Assembly (NCBI RefSeq): GCF_003383615.1
Contig: NZ_QNUL01000010.1
Coordinates: forward strand, 1 to 64,000
Reading direction: 5' to 3'
From: Dyadobacter luteus
Lineage (GTDB): Bacteria > Bacteroidota > Bacteroidia > Cytophagales > Spirosomataceae
DNA: 64,000 bases
Position 1 is the first letter of the stretch. The number at the start of each line of letters is the position of its first letter. Of the stretch, positions 26,325 to 36,836 are shown piece by piece. The notes below the pieces were generated by a model, which worked only from the letters and a program-made list of their open reading frames with translations, was not told where the DNA came from and searched no databases. The translations under genes were made by a program, and so were the position numbers.

Positions 26325-29300
26325 CTATTCGCTTCTTACTTCAAGCAAAGCTTCACTTTTCAAATACAAGTCTTTCAATTTTTCCAAAACTTCCGGTGAA
26401 GGTTCCTCCCATAAGCCTCTCTGCACTGCTTCCAGCAATCTTTCGCTGATCGCATTGAGCGCCCACGGATTACTCTCTTCAAAGAACTGCTGCATGTTCG
26501 GATCCAACGCGTAAGTCTCGGCAACTTTCTCATACATCCAGTCGTCCACCACATGTGCAGTCGCATCGTAGCCAAAGATATAATCAACCGTGGCCGTCAA
26601 TTCCAATCCACCTTTGTAGCCATGCTTTTTAATACTCTCAATCCATTTAGGATTCACTACCCGCGATCTGAAAACACGTAAGGTTTCTTCTTTCAAATCT
26701 CTTACAACGGGTCGCGCGGGATCCTGAGAATCACCAAAATAATGTTTCGGTTGCTGGCCGGTGAGGCTTCTTATCGTAGCGATCATTCCGCCATGGAATT
26801 GCAGATAATCATCACTATCGAATAGGTCGTGCTCCCTGTTATCCTGATTGTGCAATGCGATTTCCACACCGGAAAGCCGTTGCTGAAACTCCGTTCTGGC
26901 ATCCGCTCCCTGCACACTTCTGGTATAGGCATAACCGCCCCAGTTTACATATGCCTGTGCAAAATCCGTGTCATCCTGCCAATTCTGTGCATCAATCAGC
27001 GGCAAAATTCCGGCTCCATAAGTGCCTGGTGCAGCACCAAAAATACGGTACCCAGCCCTTTCTTCTGCTTCTTCTACCGATAATTCCGTATCCTTTTGCA
27101 GCTCTGCGAGATCTTTCAAAAAATGTTTTTTTACAAAATTCTCTTCCAAAGGCTCGTCCAGCGCAATCACCATTTGCACCGCTTCGTCCAGCAATTCAAT
27201 CAAATGCGGGAATGCATCTCTGAAAAATCCGCTGATTCGGGTCGTCACATCTATTCTTGGCCGACCTAGTTCCTCAATAGGAATCACCTCCACACCTACA
27301 ATGCGCCGACTTTCTGCCTGCCATACCGGCCGTACACCGAGTAAAGCGAGCACCTCTGCTACATCATCACCATGTGTTCGCATTGCGCTGGTTCCCCAAA
27401 TACTGATTCCAACACTCTCCGGATATCGGCCGGTTTCTTTTTGATGTCTTTCCAAAACCTCTCTTGCCAGTTGCTGGCCCACTTCCCAGGCAGCCTGCGA
27501 TGGCAACACCCGTGGATCTACAGCGTAAAAATTTCTTCCTGTGGGCAGAATATGCGCCATCCCCCGCGTAGGCGCACCACTCGGTCCGGCAGGCACATAT
27601 CCTCCTGACAGCCCATGAAGCAGATTGGAAATTTCTTCGTCTGTTCTTACCAAATTCGGCAGTAAATCAGCACAAACGAATGCAAGTATGCTCCTGACGC
27701 CATCCAAACGCTCATCCTCAGGAAGGATATTAAACGTTTCAAACAACACCTGATCCACCATTGAAAGCTGGAAACCACGCGATTCGAGCAATCGGAATAA
27801 ATGGTTTGTCAATTCATTGATTGACTCCAGCACATCGGCAGCAGACACTATATTTCTTCCTGCCAACTCCCTGAAATCTTCCGAAATAACATTCAGTTTC
27901 TTACCCTGATCATCAAGCAATTCACGTGCGTCAAACCCAAATAAAGCGGCCATTTCCTGCTGCATTCCGGGAATAGATGCATTCGCAAGTCTTGTGAGTG
28001 ACTGCAACATATCAACCAGGGCTTTGCCAGCCGGCATTTGTCCCAAAGTATGCAAACCATTTCTGATCTGCGCTGCACCCAGTTCACACAGGTAACCATC
28101 TATATCTTCAATCAGGTGCGCCACATCTTTTCCATCCATTTCTGTCAGACTCACCGGCACACCTTCGGGTGTCATTTCATCATCCCAATCGTGCTTATGA
28201 TCGCCATGATCACGGCTCAGCATAGCAGACAAATCAGCATCCAGGTTTGTCTGCTGAATCAGCTCCCAGATCTGCCTCTGCAAAAGCGGTAACTTTGAAG
28301 GATCCATACTTTCTACTTGGTAATATTCATCTACCAACTGTGTAAGTTGCGCCAATTCACCATACGTATCTGCCGAAGTCATCGGAGGCGTCAGGTGATC
28401 AATCACCACAGCATGAGCGCGACGTTTAGCCTGCGAACCTTCTCCGGGATCATTGATGATAAACGGATAAAAAAGCGGCATATCTCCCAGAATCGCATCA
28501 GGAAAGCAATTTTCCGACAAACCTAAACCCTTGCCAGGGAGCCATTCAAGCGTTCCATGTTTCCCGACATGCACGATCGCATCAGCCTCCCAGCTGTCGC
28601 GCAGCCAGCGGTACAGGGCATAGTAGTGATGCGTAGGCGGCAAATCCGGCTGATGGTAAATCGCATCAGGATCCATACCATACCCACGTGGCGGCTGAAG
28701 TGCCACAAAGGCATTGCCAAGACTGAGTCCGGCCAACGCAATATACCCGTCATGGACATAAGTTTCTCCCGGTGCGGATCCCCATTGTTTATTTATTTTT
28801 TCCTGCAAAATCGCCGGTAATTCTGAAAACCATTGCTTATACAAATGCGCAGGAACACGTCCGGCAGCATTTTGCAATTGCTCCTTTGTCAGGTAAGTTT
28901 CATCGTAGGAGCATCTGTCAATCAGTTCATGAATAAGCGCCGTACCTGTTGCCGGTAACTGATCAATCGCATATCCTTCCGCCTGCATCGCCCGCATGAT
29001 ATTCATGAGCGACTCCGGTGCATCCAGTCCCACCGCATTTCCTACCTGGGATGCTTTGGTATTGGAATTCGTAAAAATAAAAGCAATCCGTTTTTGAGAA
29101 TTGGGTAAATGTTTCAATCTCGCAAATCTTATCGCCAAACCAGCTACACGTTCCACACGGTCTTCCACTGCCTGATATCCCTTGGCTTCTAAACCTTTCT
29201 CCTTAAATGAAACCGGAACGGAAATGATGCGTCCGTCAAACTCGGGAATTGCGACATTCATAGCCGTATCCAACGGATTCAATCCACGTGCCGAAGCTTC

Positions 29301-30611
29301 CCACGGGCCTTTTCCCATTCCACTTGTGATGGCCTGAATAATCGGGATGTCTAATCCTGTAAGTGCTTCGGAAGATTGGCTGGCTGTACCCGCAGGCTTA
29401 ATATCGGTAATGGCGAAGGAAATGGTATTGATCAGCACATCGGTTTCTACGCCTTCTGACTGCAACAACTCAAAGGCATACGGCGCTCCGGTTTCAGGAT
29501 TCACAGATTTGAGTGACGAAGTAAATACAGGCAACACATTCACCTTTTTATCCTCCAATGCCCGGATCATCGCATCTATAAAACCTGTATTTCCGCTCAG
29601 CCAATGGGCACGGTAAAACGTAATGCCGACAGTTGCCCGGGAAGAATCAGCATATTTCAACCAGTCATTCAAATCAGCATTTTCAGGCAGATCAGGATGA
29701 TAAATTCCGTGTTCCGGTAAATTGGCTGGTGCTTCTGCACCAAAGCCGGTCATCAGAAAATGATCGGATAAATAATGTAGCAAAGCGCTGAAATTAACAT
29801 GACCACCTGCTTGTAAATAGGCCAATGTTTCATGTAAAACCGCTGGAGACACGGTGGACACTGCGGCAAATTCAGGGTTCAGATCGCCCGCACCACTCAC
29901 CACAATCAGATGCTGCTGACGCTGCTTTGCTTTATTCACCAATTCTCCAAAACCAGGTATACTGCTTAGCCGGCCATGAATTCTTACAACAATGATTTTG
30001 GCTTCAGCAATTTCTCTTTCGAGTAACTGCGCCATCTGCGCTTCACTTTTGATAGCCAGCAAACTCATTCCCAGTGTCTTTGGAAACTCTTCAGGCAATA
30101 TTTCCATCGCCCTGTTCAGCGTCAGCAAATCCGTGTCTGCATGCGTCAGGAACACAATCCCTTCATTGGGCAGTGGAACTTCACCAGCAATGGTGGAAGT
30201 TTCTGAACCTTTCCAGGTATAGAATTGAAATACATATTCAGCCAGATCAGCCGGCGGCACCAGATAGCGATTCGCCTTGACCATACTTTCAATATAATCG
30301 AAAATGGCGATGATCTGCCAGTCGGCATTGATGGAATGAAACCAAACCGAATGCCCATCAAACAAAAGCGTAACTACATTTGCCAGCGTGCAAGGCCCCA
30401 GACAACCGCCTTTGGTCATATGCACCACGTTTCGCAGCTTTCGCCTCAGCCATTCATTTTTGTATAGCTCAACAGGAATCGCAGCATAACCGCGATCCAC
30501 CCGTCCGCAGCAACAAGCGTTGTAGCAATACGACAAATGTCCGCGTCGCTGTACAAGGTTAATCGCTTTACCATCCGAACGCGTAACCCGCTGTCTTTTA
30601 ATCTCTTTCAT
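26325..30611 (-). CDS. cobN: Cobaltochelatase CobN with N-terminal ferredoxin-like domain
   Basis: Large chelatase subunit (1428 aa) that binds the corrin ring and inserts Co2+. The CobN body (about residue 140 to the end) has the typical [37 protein letters not shown] and YGGHGTL-like chelatase motifs and the C-terminal [19 protein letters not shown]. The first 100 residues resemble a thioredoxin-like [2Fe-2S] ferredoxin: Cys29, Cys33-35, Cys70 and Cys74 (GGCLGPC). This makes the protein longer than the roughly 1250-1300 residues of the classical form. It overlaps cobB by 4 nt. An Mg-chelatase role is unlikely given the cobalamin operon. Confidence 0.95.
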   Translation of the reverse strand: MKEIKRQRVTRSDGKAINLVQRRGHLSYCYNACCCGRVDRGYAAIPVELYKNEWLRRKLRNVVHMTKGGCLGPCTLANVVTLLFDGHSVWFHSINADWQIIAIFDYIESMVKANRYLVPPADLAEYVFQFYTWKGSETSTIAGEVPLPNEGIVFLTHADTDLLTLNRAMEILPEEFPKTLGMSLLAIKSEAQMAQLLEREIAEAKIIVVRIHGRLSSIPGFGELVNKAKQRQQHLIVVSGAGDLNPEFAAVSTVSPAVLHETLAYLQAGGHVNFSALLHYLSDHFLMTGFGAEAPANLPEHGIYHPDLPENADLNDWLKYADSSRATVGITFYRAHWLSGNTGFIDAMIRALEDKKVNVLPVFTSSLKSVNPETGAPYAFELLQSEGVETDVLINTISFAITDIKPAGTASQSSEALTGLDIPIIQAITSGMGKGPWEASARGLNPLDTAMNVAIPEFDGRIISVPVSFKEKGLEAKGYQAVEDRVERVAGLAIRFARLKHLPNSQKRIAFIFTNSNTKASQVGNAVGLDAPESLMNIMRAMQAEGYAIDQLPATGTALIHELIDRCSYDETYLTKEQLQNAAGRVPAHLYKQWFSELPAILQEKINKQWGSAPGETYVHDGYIALAGLSLGNAFVALQPPRGYGMDPDAIYHQPDLPPTHHYYALYRWLRDSWEADAIVHVGKHGTLEWLPGKGLGLSENCFPDAILGDMPLFYPFIINDPGEGSQAKRRAHAVVIDHLTPPMTSADTYGELAQLTQLVDEYYQVESMDPSKLPLLQRQIWELIQQTNLDADLSAMLSRDHGDHKHDWDDEMTPEGVPVSLTEMDGKDVAHLIEDIDGYLCELGAAQIRNGLHTLGQMPAGKALVDMLQSLTRLANASIPGMQQEMAALFGFDARELLDDQGKKLNVISEDFRELAGRNIVSAADVLESINELTNHLFRLLESRGFQLSMVDQVLFETFNILPEDERLDGVRSILAFVCADLLPNLVRTDEEISNLLHGLSGGYVPAGPSGAPTRGMAHILPTGRNFYAVDPRVLPSQAAWEVGQQLAREVLERHQKETGRYPESVGISIWGTSAMRTHGDDVAEVLALLGVRPVWQAESRRIVGVEVIPIEELGRPRIDVTTRISGFFRDAFPHLIELLDEAVQMVIALDEPLEENFVKKHFLKDLAELQKDTELSVEEAEERAGYRIFGAAPGTYGAGILPLIDAQNWQDDTDFAQAYVNWGGYAYTRSVQGADARTEFQQRLSGVEIALHNQDNREHDLFDSDDYLQFHGGMIATIRSLTGQQPKHYFGDSQDPARPVVRDLKEETLRVFRSRVVNPKWIESIKKHGYKGGLELTATVDYIFGYDATAHVVDDWMYEKVAETYALDPNMQQFFEESNPWALNAISERLLEAVQRGLWEEPSPEVLEKLKDLYLKSEALLEVRSE

Positions 30612-31948
30612 AAAGTCTTAGTTTCCGGTTTCCCAAAACACTCTTGTATCAACTCCTCAATAAATCCGGCTTGTTCGCCCCAGTATACATGCATGTAGGT
30701 GGCGAAGGTGTTATTTTTTCTGTAAAAAGGCGTGGCTACTTCTACGCCTTTTGCACCACTTACCTTTATCTCAACAGCATTTTCATTTTGCTCTGCAAAT
30801 GCCGAATAGTGAAATTCATGTCCTCTGAATTCCAAATTGTTCCAACGGGCAACACGGTATCCCAAAGTCATTTTAACTCCGGACATTGTCGTGGCTAAAT
30901 CGAGCACACCAGCCATTTTGAAAGTGTTATTCTCTTTATCTGTAAGTTCATTTCCGAGATACATCATGCCACCACATTCAGCATAGGCAAGTCCCCCACC
31001 ATCACAATAGCGCTTAATATCACTCAACATGGATTGATTCGCACTTAATTTTTCTGCAAACAATTCGGGATAACCGCCGGGAAGGTATAGAAAGTCGGTG
31101 TCAGGTAAAGCAGAGTCATGTATCGGGCTAAACCAGGTGATCGTTCCGAACCGGGAAAGTATTTCAATATTCTGATGATAGGTAAATGAAAATGCTTCGT
31201 CTTTTGCAATAGTTATCCTCAGTTTTCCCTCACAAGGAATATTTTTAAATTCTCCACTTTCGGTTTGTTTTCTCCGCGTAATTTCCAGTACTCTGTCGAT
31301 ATCAATCGTATCAGACACTGCAAGCGCCAGGTTTGCAATAATCGATTCATAATCTGTTTTAGAGGAAAAATGTAATCCGAGATGGCGCGACGCGATCGCG
31401 ATGTTTTCATTTTTAGGCAAATAACCCAGTGCTTCAATCCCTACATCTTCACATGCTTCCTGTAAAAACCGATAATGACTTTCGGAATTCACAAAATTGA
31501 AAATCGCGCCAACCACACGAATTCCCGGATAAAAATTTTTAAAACCATATAACAAAGGCGCAGCAGAGTAAGCCATCGATTTGGCATTGATTACCAGTAT
31601 CACGGGAATATCCAGCAATCCGGCAATGGCTGCACTACTTCCTTGCATTCTGTCCGCGCCATCAAAAAGCCCCATTACACCTTCTGTCACACATGCATCG
31701 GCAGCTTTTCCATATTTCAAATACAGCTCTGATACATGATCTTGCGAAGCCATAAATGTATCCAGGTTGACACTCGCATTTCCTGCTGCCTGTGTATGGT
31801 GGATCGGATCAATATAATCAGGACCACATTTAAAAGGCTGCACATGCATTCCCTTATTTTTCAAAGCACGGAGCAAACCCAGCGTAAGTGTGGTCTTACC
31901 TGAATTACTCGACGGTGCTGCAATCAGAAAATGCGAAGAAGTCTTCAT
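30608..31948 (-). CDS. cobB: Cobyrinate a,c-diamide synthase
   Basis: Glutamine-dependent amidase (446 aa) of corrin side chains a and c. P-loop region [19 protein letters not shown] at the N-terminus, [14 protein letters not shown], and a class I amidotransferase domain with nucleophile Cys in [13 protein letters not shown]. Since CobN type chelatases act after or on the a,c-diamide, cobB next to cobN fits the late-cobalt-insertion (oxygen-dependent type) pathway. Confidence 0.95.
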   Translation of the reverse strand: MKTSSHFLIAAPSSNSGKTTLTLGLLRALKNKGMHVQPFKCGPDYIDPIHHTQAAGNASVNLDTFMASQDHVSELYLKYGKAADACVTEGVMGLFDGADRMQGSSAAIAGLLDIPVILVINAKSMAYSAAPLLYGFKNFYPGIRVVGAIFNFVNSESHYRFLQEACEDVGIEALGYLPKNENIAIASRHLGLHFSSKTDYESIIANLALAVSDTIDIDRVLEITRRKQTESGEFKNIPCEGKLRITIAKDEAFSFTYHQNIEILSRFGTITWFSPIHDSALPDTDFLYLPGGYPELFAEKLSANQSMLSDIKRYCDGGGLAYAECGGMMYLGNELTDKENNTFKMAGVLDLATTMSGVKMTLGYRVARWNNLEFRGHEFHYSAFAEQNENAVEIKVSGAKGVEVATPFYRKNNTFATYMHVYWGEQAGFIEELIQECFGKPETKTL

Positions 31949-31952
31949 ATGA

Positions 31953-33452
31953 TCAACCTTTTGAAATATTTCTTTTCTTCCATCTTTTCAGCCACTTCCA
32001 GGAGAGTACTACTCCGGTAACACTGACAAGCAGTCCTCCAAGCATGAAGAAAATAACCGTAATATCCCACAAAGGACGTTTATATAATAGAAACCTGAAA
32101 TCAAAACTATGCAGACCATGATACAACCAGCGTTCCAGTCTGCTTAGTCGTTCATGTTTCAGTACAATTTGTCCCGTTTTCAGATCAGCATAATACCAGG
32201 TATTATCCGGCGTATCCATGCTAACTCTCAGCACGGGTAGTCTTTTTTCGTTGTTTTTGGAATAGTAATAATTGTCGTATTCCGTCAGTAAGGTTGATTC
32301 AAGAACCTCATTTTCCGGATTCAGGTTCTTGATCCCGGTTAGTAATTTATCAGGCTCCAAAGCGGTTATCGGTGTCGCCAGCGAATCATCTGCAGCCAGT
32401 AATCTGGTATTGAATTCATCCTGATAGGCCAGCCAATAGGGTTTTCCAAGAATGTGTGTATAGTGTAATTCCCTGGTATCCAATTCACTTTTGAGTTTCA
32501 TTTCAGCCTGTGATATGGATGCTGAAAAAGAAACGGGCTGCATAATACCTCCTGTCCATTTTTCTGATTCCTCAGGATTAAGTTTTGTAAAAGGAGCCCA
32601 ATCCCAGGGTGTCATAGAAAGTAAGCCACTGAAAACCCAGGTAAAAACGAAAATCCCGAATACAAAACCGGTGTAATGATGCCAGCGAAACCAGCGTTTT
32701 TTGTACGGACTAAATACCAGCGATTTTGGATCTTTCCTTCTGTAACGCACAAATCCCATCACAATTCCGGCAATACACATGATCGAACCCAGTGTGGATG
32801 TCCAGATGATGATGTCGTTCCAGAGTGGTCGGTTTCTCAATAAAATAGTCGGGTAAATCCAGTGCGGAATCGGGCCGAGCCAGGCCAGGAATCGCTGTTT
32901 GGCATTCACACGTTGTACCACTTCACCGGTTTGGGTTGAGACATAAATGTAAGTTCCAGCAGGATCGTCCATCGTGAGGCGATACACAGGAACGCTATAC
33001 CCCATCGACCGTGCCGCCGCCATCCACTGATCAATTTCTGTCAATACTTCAATTTTGGCAGGTTTGCTTTTATGTTTTTCAAATGCAGTTGCCAGCTGAA
33101 CTGCAAGCGTTGAATCTGTCCCTGCAAACAGTTCTCCTGTATCTGCCAAAACAGCTTTGTAATCTCCTTTAGTCGTTGTAAGCCTGTACACAGGGCGGTC
33201 GAGCATCATACCCAATCGCACAACTCTGAATGTATCGGTGACGCCAGCCCGCTCAACAGCTTGTTGCAAACTGAATTTTACGTGCTGAAAATCAGCAACA
33301 GGCAAATTCTGCAGACGCTCGTTTTGCCGCATGGTCGGATATTTGACATACATCATCGCAAATCCTGAAAAAAACCAGATCACAAAAAGCAGGCTCAACG
33401 CCAACCCCAGATACCTGTGAACGAGCAGAAAAAATTTAATGAGTTGTTTCAT
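31953..33452 (-). CDS. PepSY-associated transmembrane protein
   Basis: Inner-membrane protein (499 aa) with four predicted helices: one near residues 10-35, a pair around 190-260 and one near the C-terminus, with PepSY-like periplasmic domains between. Such proteins are often encoded beside TonB receptors and are thought to reduce or release metal from chelates. The start at 33452 (MKQLIKFFLLVHRYLGLALS) fits the family; the frame extends 10 codons further up. It lies 73 nt after the TonB receptor and 4 nt before cobB, inside the B12-controlled operon, so a role in cobalt or corrinoid handling is inferred. Confidence 0.85.
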   Translation of the reverse strand: MKQLIKFFLLVHRYLGLALSLLFVIWFFSGFAMMYVKYPTMRQNERLQNLPVADFQHVKFSLQQAVERAGVTDTFRVVRLGMMLDRPVYRLTTTKGDYKAVLADTGELFAGTDSTLAVQLATAFEKHKSKPAKIEVLTEIDQWMAAARSMGYSVPVYRLTMDDPAGTYIYVSTQTGEVVQRVNAKQRFLAWLGPIPHWIYPTILLRNRPLWNDIIIWTSTLGSIMCIAGIVMGFVRYRRKDPKSLVFSPYKKRWFRWHHYTGFVFGIFVFTWVFSGLLSMTPWDWAPFTKLNPEESEKWTGGIMQPVSFSASISQAEMKLKSELDTRELHYTHILGKPYWLAYQDEFNTRLLAADDSLATPITALEPDKLLTGIKNLNPENEVLESTLLTEYDNYYYSKNNEKRLPVLRVSMDTPDNTWYYADLKTGQIVLKHERLSRLERWLYHGLHSFDFRFLLYKRPLWDITVIFFMLGGLLVSVTGVVLSWKWLKRWKKRNISKG

Positions 33453-33524
33453 GGTGTTCCCTGCAAATGGGATAAAAAACAATTGGTGAGCAGATAATTC
33501 CCGCTCACCAATGATGTGTTTCTC

Positions 33525-35930
33525 TTATAAACTGTATCTGATACTCACCAGAAAATTCCTTGTTGGCCCAGGCGAGAACTGATTGGCAAAAATGGCATTT
33601 GCAAAATACTTTTCGTTGAATACGTTATTGACATTCAGACGCAGTCCCACTTTGCCGAAACGGTAACCTACAGCCAGATCCGCCAATGTGTAGGCAGGCA
33701 ATACGAACGTGTTGGCACTGTTGGTAAAAGTTTCGTCCATGTAATTAGCTCCTGCACCGAAATTCAGACCTTTTAATGCTGAAGTCTGGAATTCGTAATT
33801 CACCCAAACATTTACAAGATTTTTAGGTGCAAAAGCAGTTTGTTTTCCTGCTACACTGTTCACTTCACCACCGGCAAAAGGAAGGTATTTGGCATTGGCA
33901 AAGGTATAGCCTGCCGTCACGTCCAGACCAGCAACCGGATTTCCGTGAATTTCAGCTTCAAATCCTTTCGATTCCGCAGAACCAACACGCTTTAACACAC
34001 CACCAGGCAAACTTTCCAGCTGATTGTCTTTGCGCATGTAATAGAACGACAAGTTCCCCGACCACTTGTTAGAAATTTCCAGTCTGCTACCCACTTCTCC
34101 CTGATAACCTGTTTCAGGATCAAAGGTTTCTCCGTTTGGAGCCACACGGCGGGATGGCTTGAAATAAGTTGAGTAGGAAGCATATACGGACAGTACTTCA
34201 ATCGGCTGGTACACCAATCCTAAACGATAGGTCAGTGCTGATTTAGAGATCGTTGATTCAGCTCCTTCCTCTGTTACATTTCTGTTTTCATCCACTTTAT
34301 CAGTGTAATATCTTCCATCAAAAATGTCATAACGAAGTCCTGCAAGCGCTTTCAGTTTTTCAGAAATCGTCAGGAAATCCTGTACATATATACCATGTAC
34401 ATTTTCCATCGTAGCACGGTAGTTAGTGGTTTTGTATCCGCGGAATCCCTGATTCTCAACCGGATTATTCACAGGAATGGTCGCATAAGATCCCGGGCCA
34501 TACACATTGGCATTGTAAGTTTTGCGATCCATGATGCTCAATGAGTAACCGCCCAGCAGTTTATGCTGAACCCGTGCTGTATTGAAATCATAAGTCAATT
34601 CAAGCTGATTCTGCAAAGGCTTAGTCAGGTGGTTAAAGTAATATGGGAAGGAACGTGTCATCGAATCAAGTGTTGAGTTAAAGGTCAGTTCCTCTGTAGA
34701 GAAGTAGTCGATGTTGTCATCATAATACGAAAGTTGGTTTGACAGTCGCAGCCTCGAATTGATCTGACGAACGTACTTCAATTGAAAATCGTAACGGGTA
34801 TGTTTCAGAAAATCCTGAGGATCATTGTAGCGAGTATTCACATTGAGGCCAGGCGCCAGTTTGCTTCCTGTCAGCATAGGAATGCCTGTTTCTGTATCGT
34901 AAATGTCCTTGTTGGCACCGATCGTCAGATAAAAAAGATCCTTTTCAGTTGGCGTGTATTCCAGGGCCAGATAACCATTATTGGTATTCGAACCTGACTT
35001 GCGGTAACCGTCCGTATCTGACATACCAAAATCGACACGGTAACGCAATTTATCATTGATAGAACCACCAGCTCCGGCACGAATACGACGTGTATTGAAA
35101 CTACCGTAACTTGCAGAAAAATCGGCTTTCAAACCTGCCGTCGGGCGCTTACGTACAATATTAATGATACCTCCCAGCGCCGAGTGACCAAACAGAACAG
35201 ATGCAGGCCCTTTAAGTACTTCTATGCTTTCCACATTAGCAAGATTCGTATTCGGAGCACTGGTTGAAATGTTGTGGCGCTCGTCACGTACTCCGTCCAC
35301 CAAAAGGACGAAGTTGGAAAATCCGCGAATTGTAAAATGCTGAAAGCCACCATAAGTGTTGTTGGCACGCACACCGGTAGTGTTTTTCATGGCTTCACCC
35401 AAATCATCAATACCGCGCTGTTCGATGGTTTTCACCGATATTGACGATGTTGTGATGGGCATATCACGCAACGGTACATCAATTTTATTCACTGATGAAA
35501 ACGCCTGCGCTCTGGCCGTACTCACCACCACTTCCGACAATTCGTTCGTGCCGCTGTTGAGCTGATATTCCAGATTCGTTTCATTGTTGTTCCGCACCTC
35601 AATGTTTTCCTTACGGGCATCATATCCTACTCCGCTTGCCAGAAAAGTATATCGTCCGGCTGGTACATTTCTAAACTCAAAATGGCCTTTTTCGTCGGTA
35701 ACAGAAGCAAATGTGGTATTTTCAAGCTGTACGTGAATGCCGGTCAGCGGTTCTCCGGATTCCGTTCTGATGAATCCTGAAACACTTCCGGGAACGTCAG
35801 CAAATGCACCGGCTGTTGAAAAAATAAGACAGATAAGAAGTGTAAAATTCAGTAAAAATTTACCATTGACTGTTGGGATGATTTGTTTACCACTATCAGT
35901 TCGCGGATAGCAGCTTTGTTCGTTTTGCAT
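33525..35930 (-). CDS. Siderophore-type TonB-dependent receptor under B12 control
   Basis: Outer-membrane receptor (801 aa): signal peptide ending GAFA, a carboxypeptidase-regulatory-like domain (SGFIRTESGEPLTGIHVQL), a plug with FTIRGFSNFVLLVDGVRDE and VLKGPASVLFGHSALGGIIN, and a barrel ending in FLVSIRYSL. The plug and barrel look like ferric-siderophore receptors (FhuE/FecA group) more than BtuB. Its place after a cobalamin riboswitch and before cobB-cobN suggests uptake of cobalt in a chelated form, or of a corrinoid. First gene of an eight-gene operon that runs to cbiB. Confidence 0.9.
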   Translation of the reverse strand: MQNEQSCYPRTDSGKQIIPTVNGKFLLNFTLLICLIFSTAGAFADVPGSVSGFIRTESGEPLTGIHVQLENTTFASVTDEKGHFEFRNVPAGRYTFLASGVGYDARKENIEVRNNNETNLEYQLNSGTNELSEVVVSTARAQAFSSVNKIDVPLRDMPITTSSISVKTIEQRGIDDLGEAMKNTTGVRANNTYGGFQHFTIRGFSNFVLLVDGVRDERHNISTSAPNTNLANVESIEVLKGPASVLFGHSALGGIINIVRKRPTAGLKADFSASYGSFNTRRIRAGAGGSINDKLRYRVDFGMSDTDGYRKSGSNTNNGYLALEYTPTEKDLFYLTIGANKDIYDTETGIPMLTGSKLAPGLNVNTRYNDPQDFLKHTRYDFQLKYVRQINSRLRLSNQLSYYDDNIDYFSTEELTFNSTLDSMTRSFPYYFNHLTKPLQNQLELTYDFNTARVQHKLLGGYSLSIMDRKTYNANVYGPGSYATIPVNNPVENQGFRGYKTTNYRATMENVHGIYVQDFLTISEKLKALAGLRYDIFDGRYYTDKVDENRNVTEEGAESTISKSALTYRLGLVYQPIEVLSVYASYSTYFKPSRRVAPNGETFDPETGYQGEVGSRLEISNKWSGNLSFYYMRKDNQLESLPGGVLKRVGSAESKGFEAEIHGNPVAGLDVTAGYTFANAKYLPFAGGEVNSVAGKQTAFAPKNLVNVWVNYEFQTSALKGLNFGAGANYMDETFTNSANTFVLPAYTLADLAVGYRFGKVGLRLNVNNVFNEKYFANAIFANQFSPGPTRNFLVSIRYSL

Positions 35931-35932
35931 AC

Positions 35933-35960
35933 TTTTAACTTAGTTATAAATGAGTTAAAA
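35933..35960 (-). promoter_or_regulatory. Start-proximal hairpin, riboswitch 2 expression platform
   Basis: A perfect 8-bp stem TTTTAACT/AGTTAAAA with a 12-nt loop ends 2 nt before the receptor start codon. No T run follows, so control of translation fits better than termination. Confidence 0.5.
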
Positions 35961-36122
35961 GCCCTTTGCAGATTTAACATGCAGACACGAAGAGGCAGAA
36001 GAATAAATGGAACGGAGCACTTACAAGGGCGTAAGTTTTCCGTGGCACATGGCAGCACTTACCATCACCGGCATTTCCATACCAGACTCAGCTTTAATCC
36101 GCGAAAGCATTGTCAACAAAAA

Positions 36123-36370
36123 AAGGCAGGTCTCCTGACTTGTAACATTTACATCGTACTTCCCGGAAGAGTTAATTTTGAATGATAGAATGAGTCAATG
36201 ATAGAATATCCACATGGATAACTATTCATTCTCAACTCTTCATTCATCATTCCCTCATTGTATCCAGTGTACATCTTCTGATGCAAACCCTGGTGTTACT
36301 TACAGTTGCGCGACAGTTCGTGATTCACACACGATTCCCTATTAATTCACCGCAAGGTAAAACCCCTGAT
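36123..36370 (-). promoter_or_regulatory. Cobalamin riboswitch 2
   Basis: Minus-strand core: TAGGGAATCGTGTG, GCGCAACTGTAAG, then B12 box AGTCAGGAGACCTGCC at about 36125-36140. The core pairs differ from the other two riboswitches (GTGTG/CACGA for CCGGTG/TCCGG), so it is not a recent copy. The variable arm (36166-36262) holds a long AT-rich imperfect inverted repeat. It leads the TonB receptor to cbiB operon; the leader between aptamer and gene is about 190 nt. Confidence 0.94.
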
Positions 36371-36405
36371 TGTTGGAAAAATATTGTAAAGAACTTTTCA
36401 GCGCG

Positions 36406-36413
36406 CAAAGGTA
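36406..36413 (-). promoter_or_regulatory. -7 promoter box TACCTTTG (minus)
   Basis: Fits TAnnTTTG, about 36 nt before the aptamer of riboswitch 2. Confidence 0.55.
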
Positions 36414-36435
36414 GGATTATAATTTGTGAAATGAC

Positions 36436-36443
36436 TAGTTTTG
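36436..36443 (+). promoter_or_regulatory. -7 promoter box TAGTTTTG (plus)
   Basis: Fits TAnnTTTG, just before the aptamer of riboswitch 3. With the minus-strand box at 36406 it makes a compact divergent promoter pair. Confidence 0.6.
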
Positions 36444-36452
36444 CGCGTTGAT

Positions 36453-36686
36453 TGGTTTGCACCTCTGGTGCGATTAATAGGGAATCCGGTGAAAATCCGG
36501 AGCAGTACCCGCTGCTGTAAGTTCATAAAAAAGATCCTGGTATAAACAGCCACTGAAAAGGAATTAAAAGTGAAGAATTAAGAATGAATGCCAGCAGTTA
36601 AACTTTTAACTCTTCATTCATCATTTTTCATTTATCATCCCTACCGGGAAGGCGCCATGATCTGAACGAGCCAGAAGACCTGCCAG
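36453..36686 (+). promoter_or_regulatory. Cobalamin riboswitch 3
   Basis: Plus-strand core TAGGGAATCCGGTG, AATCCGGAGC, CCCGCTGCTGTAAG, GCCACTG and B12 box AGCCAGAAGACCTGCC ending near 36684. The variable arm (36556-36640) shares 18-nt words with that of riboswitch 1 (TGAAGAATTAAGAATGA and TTTTAACTCTTCATTCAT). It leads the cobalt transporter and BtuB-like receptor genes. Confidence 0.95.
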
Positions 36687-36785
36687 TTTACCATATTTCC
36701 GTTTTGCTTTCGGGAAGAAAAGCAAGTGGCATAAGACTGGCAATATCCTGCTCGGTCTTTTCCTCTGTTTCCCTATCGCTTCGCG

Positions 36786-36827
36786 GATAAAACATTTCAT
36801 CTTGCAAAATGCAAGTAATATTTTATC
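36786..36827 (+). promoter_or_regulatory. Start-proximal hairpin, riboswitch 3 expression platform
   Basis: A long stem: GATAAAA/TTTTATC, ATT/AAT and CTTGC/GCAAG with small bulges and a 5-nt loop. It ends 9 nt before the transporter ATG, and no T run follows. Confidence 0.5.
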
Positions 36828-36836
36828 TACATCAAA

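Noticed and set aside
36125-36140. CAGGAGACCTG followed by a T run after riboswitch 2 as an intrinsic terminator
   Set aside because: The short hairpin is part of the conserved B12 box found in all three riboswitches; the stem is only 4 bp.
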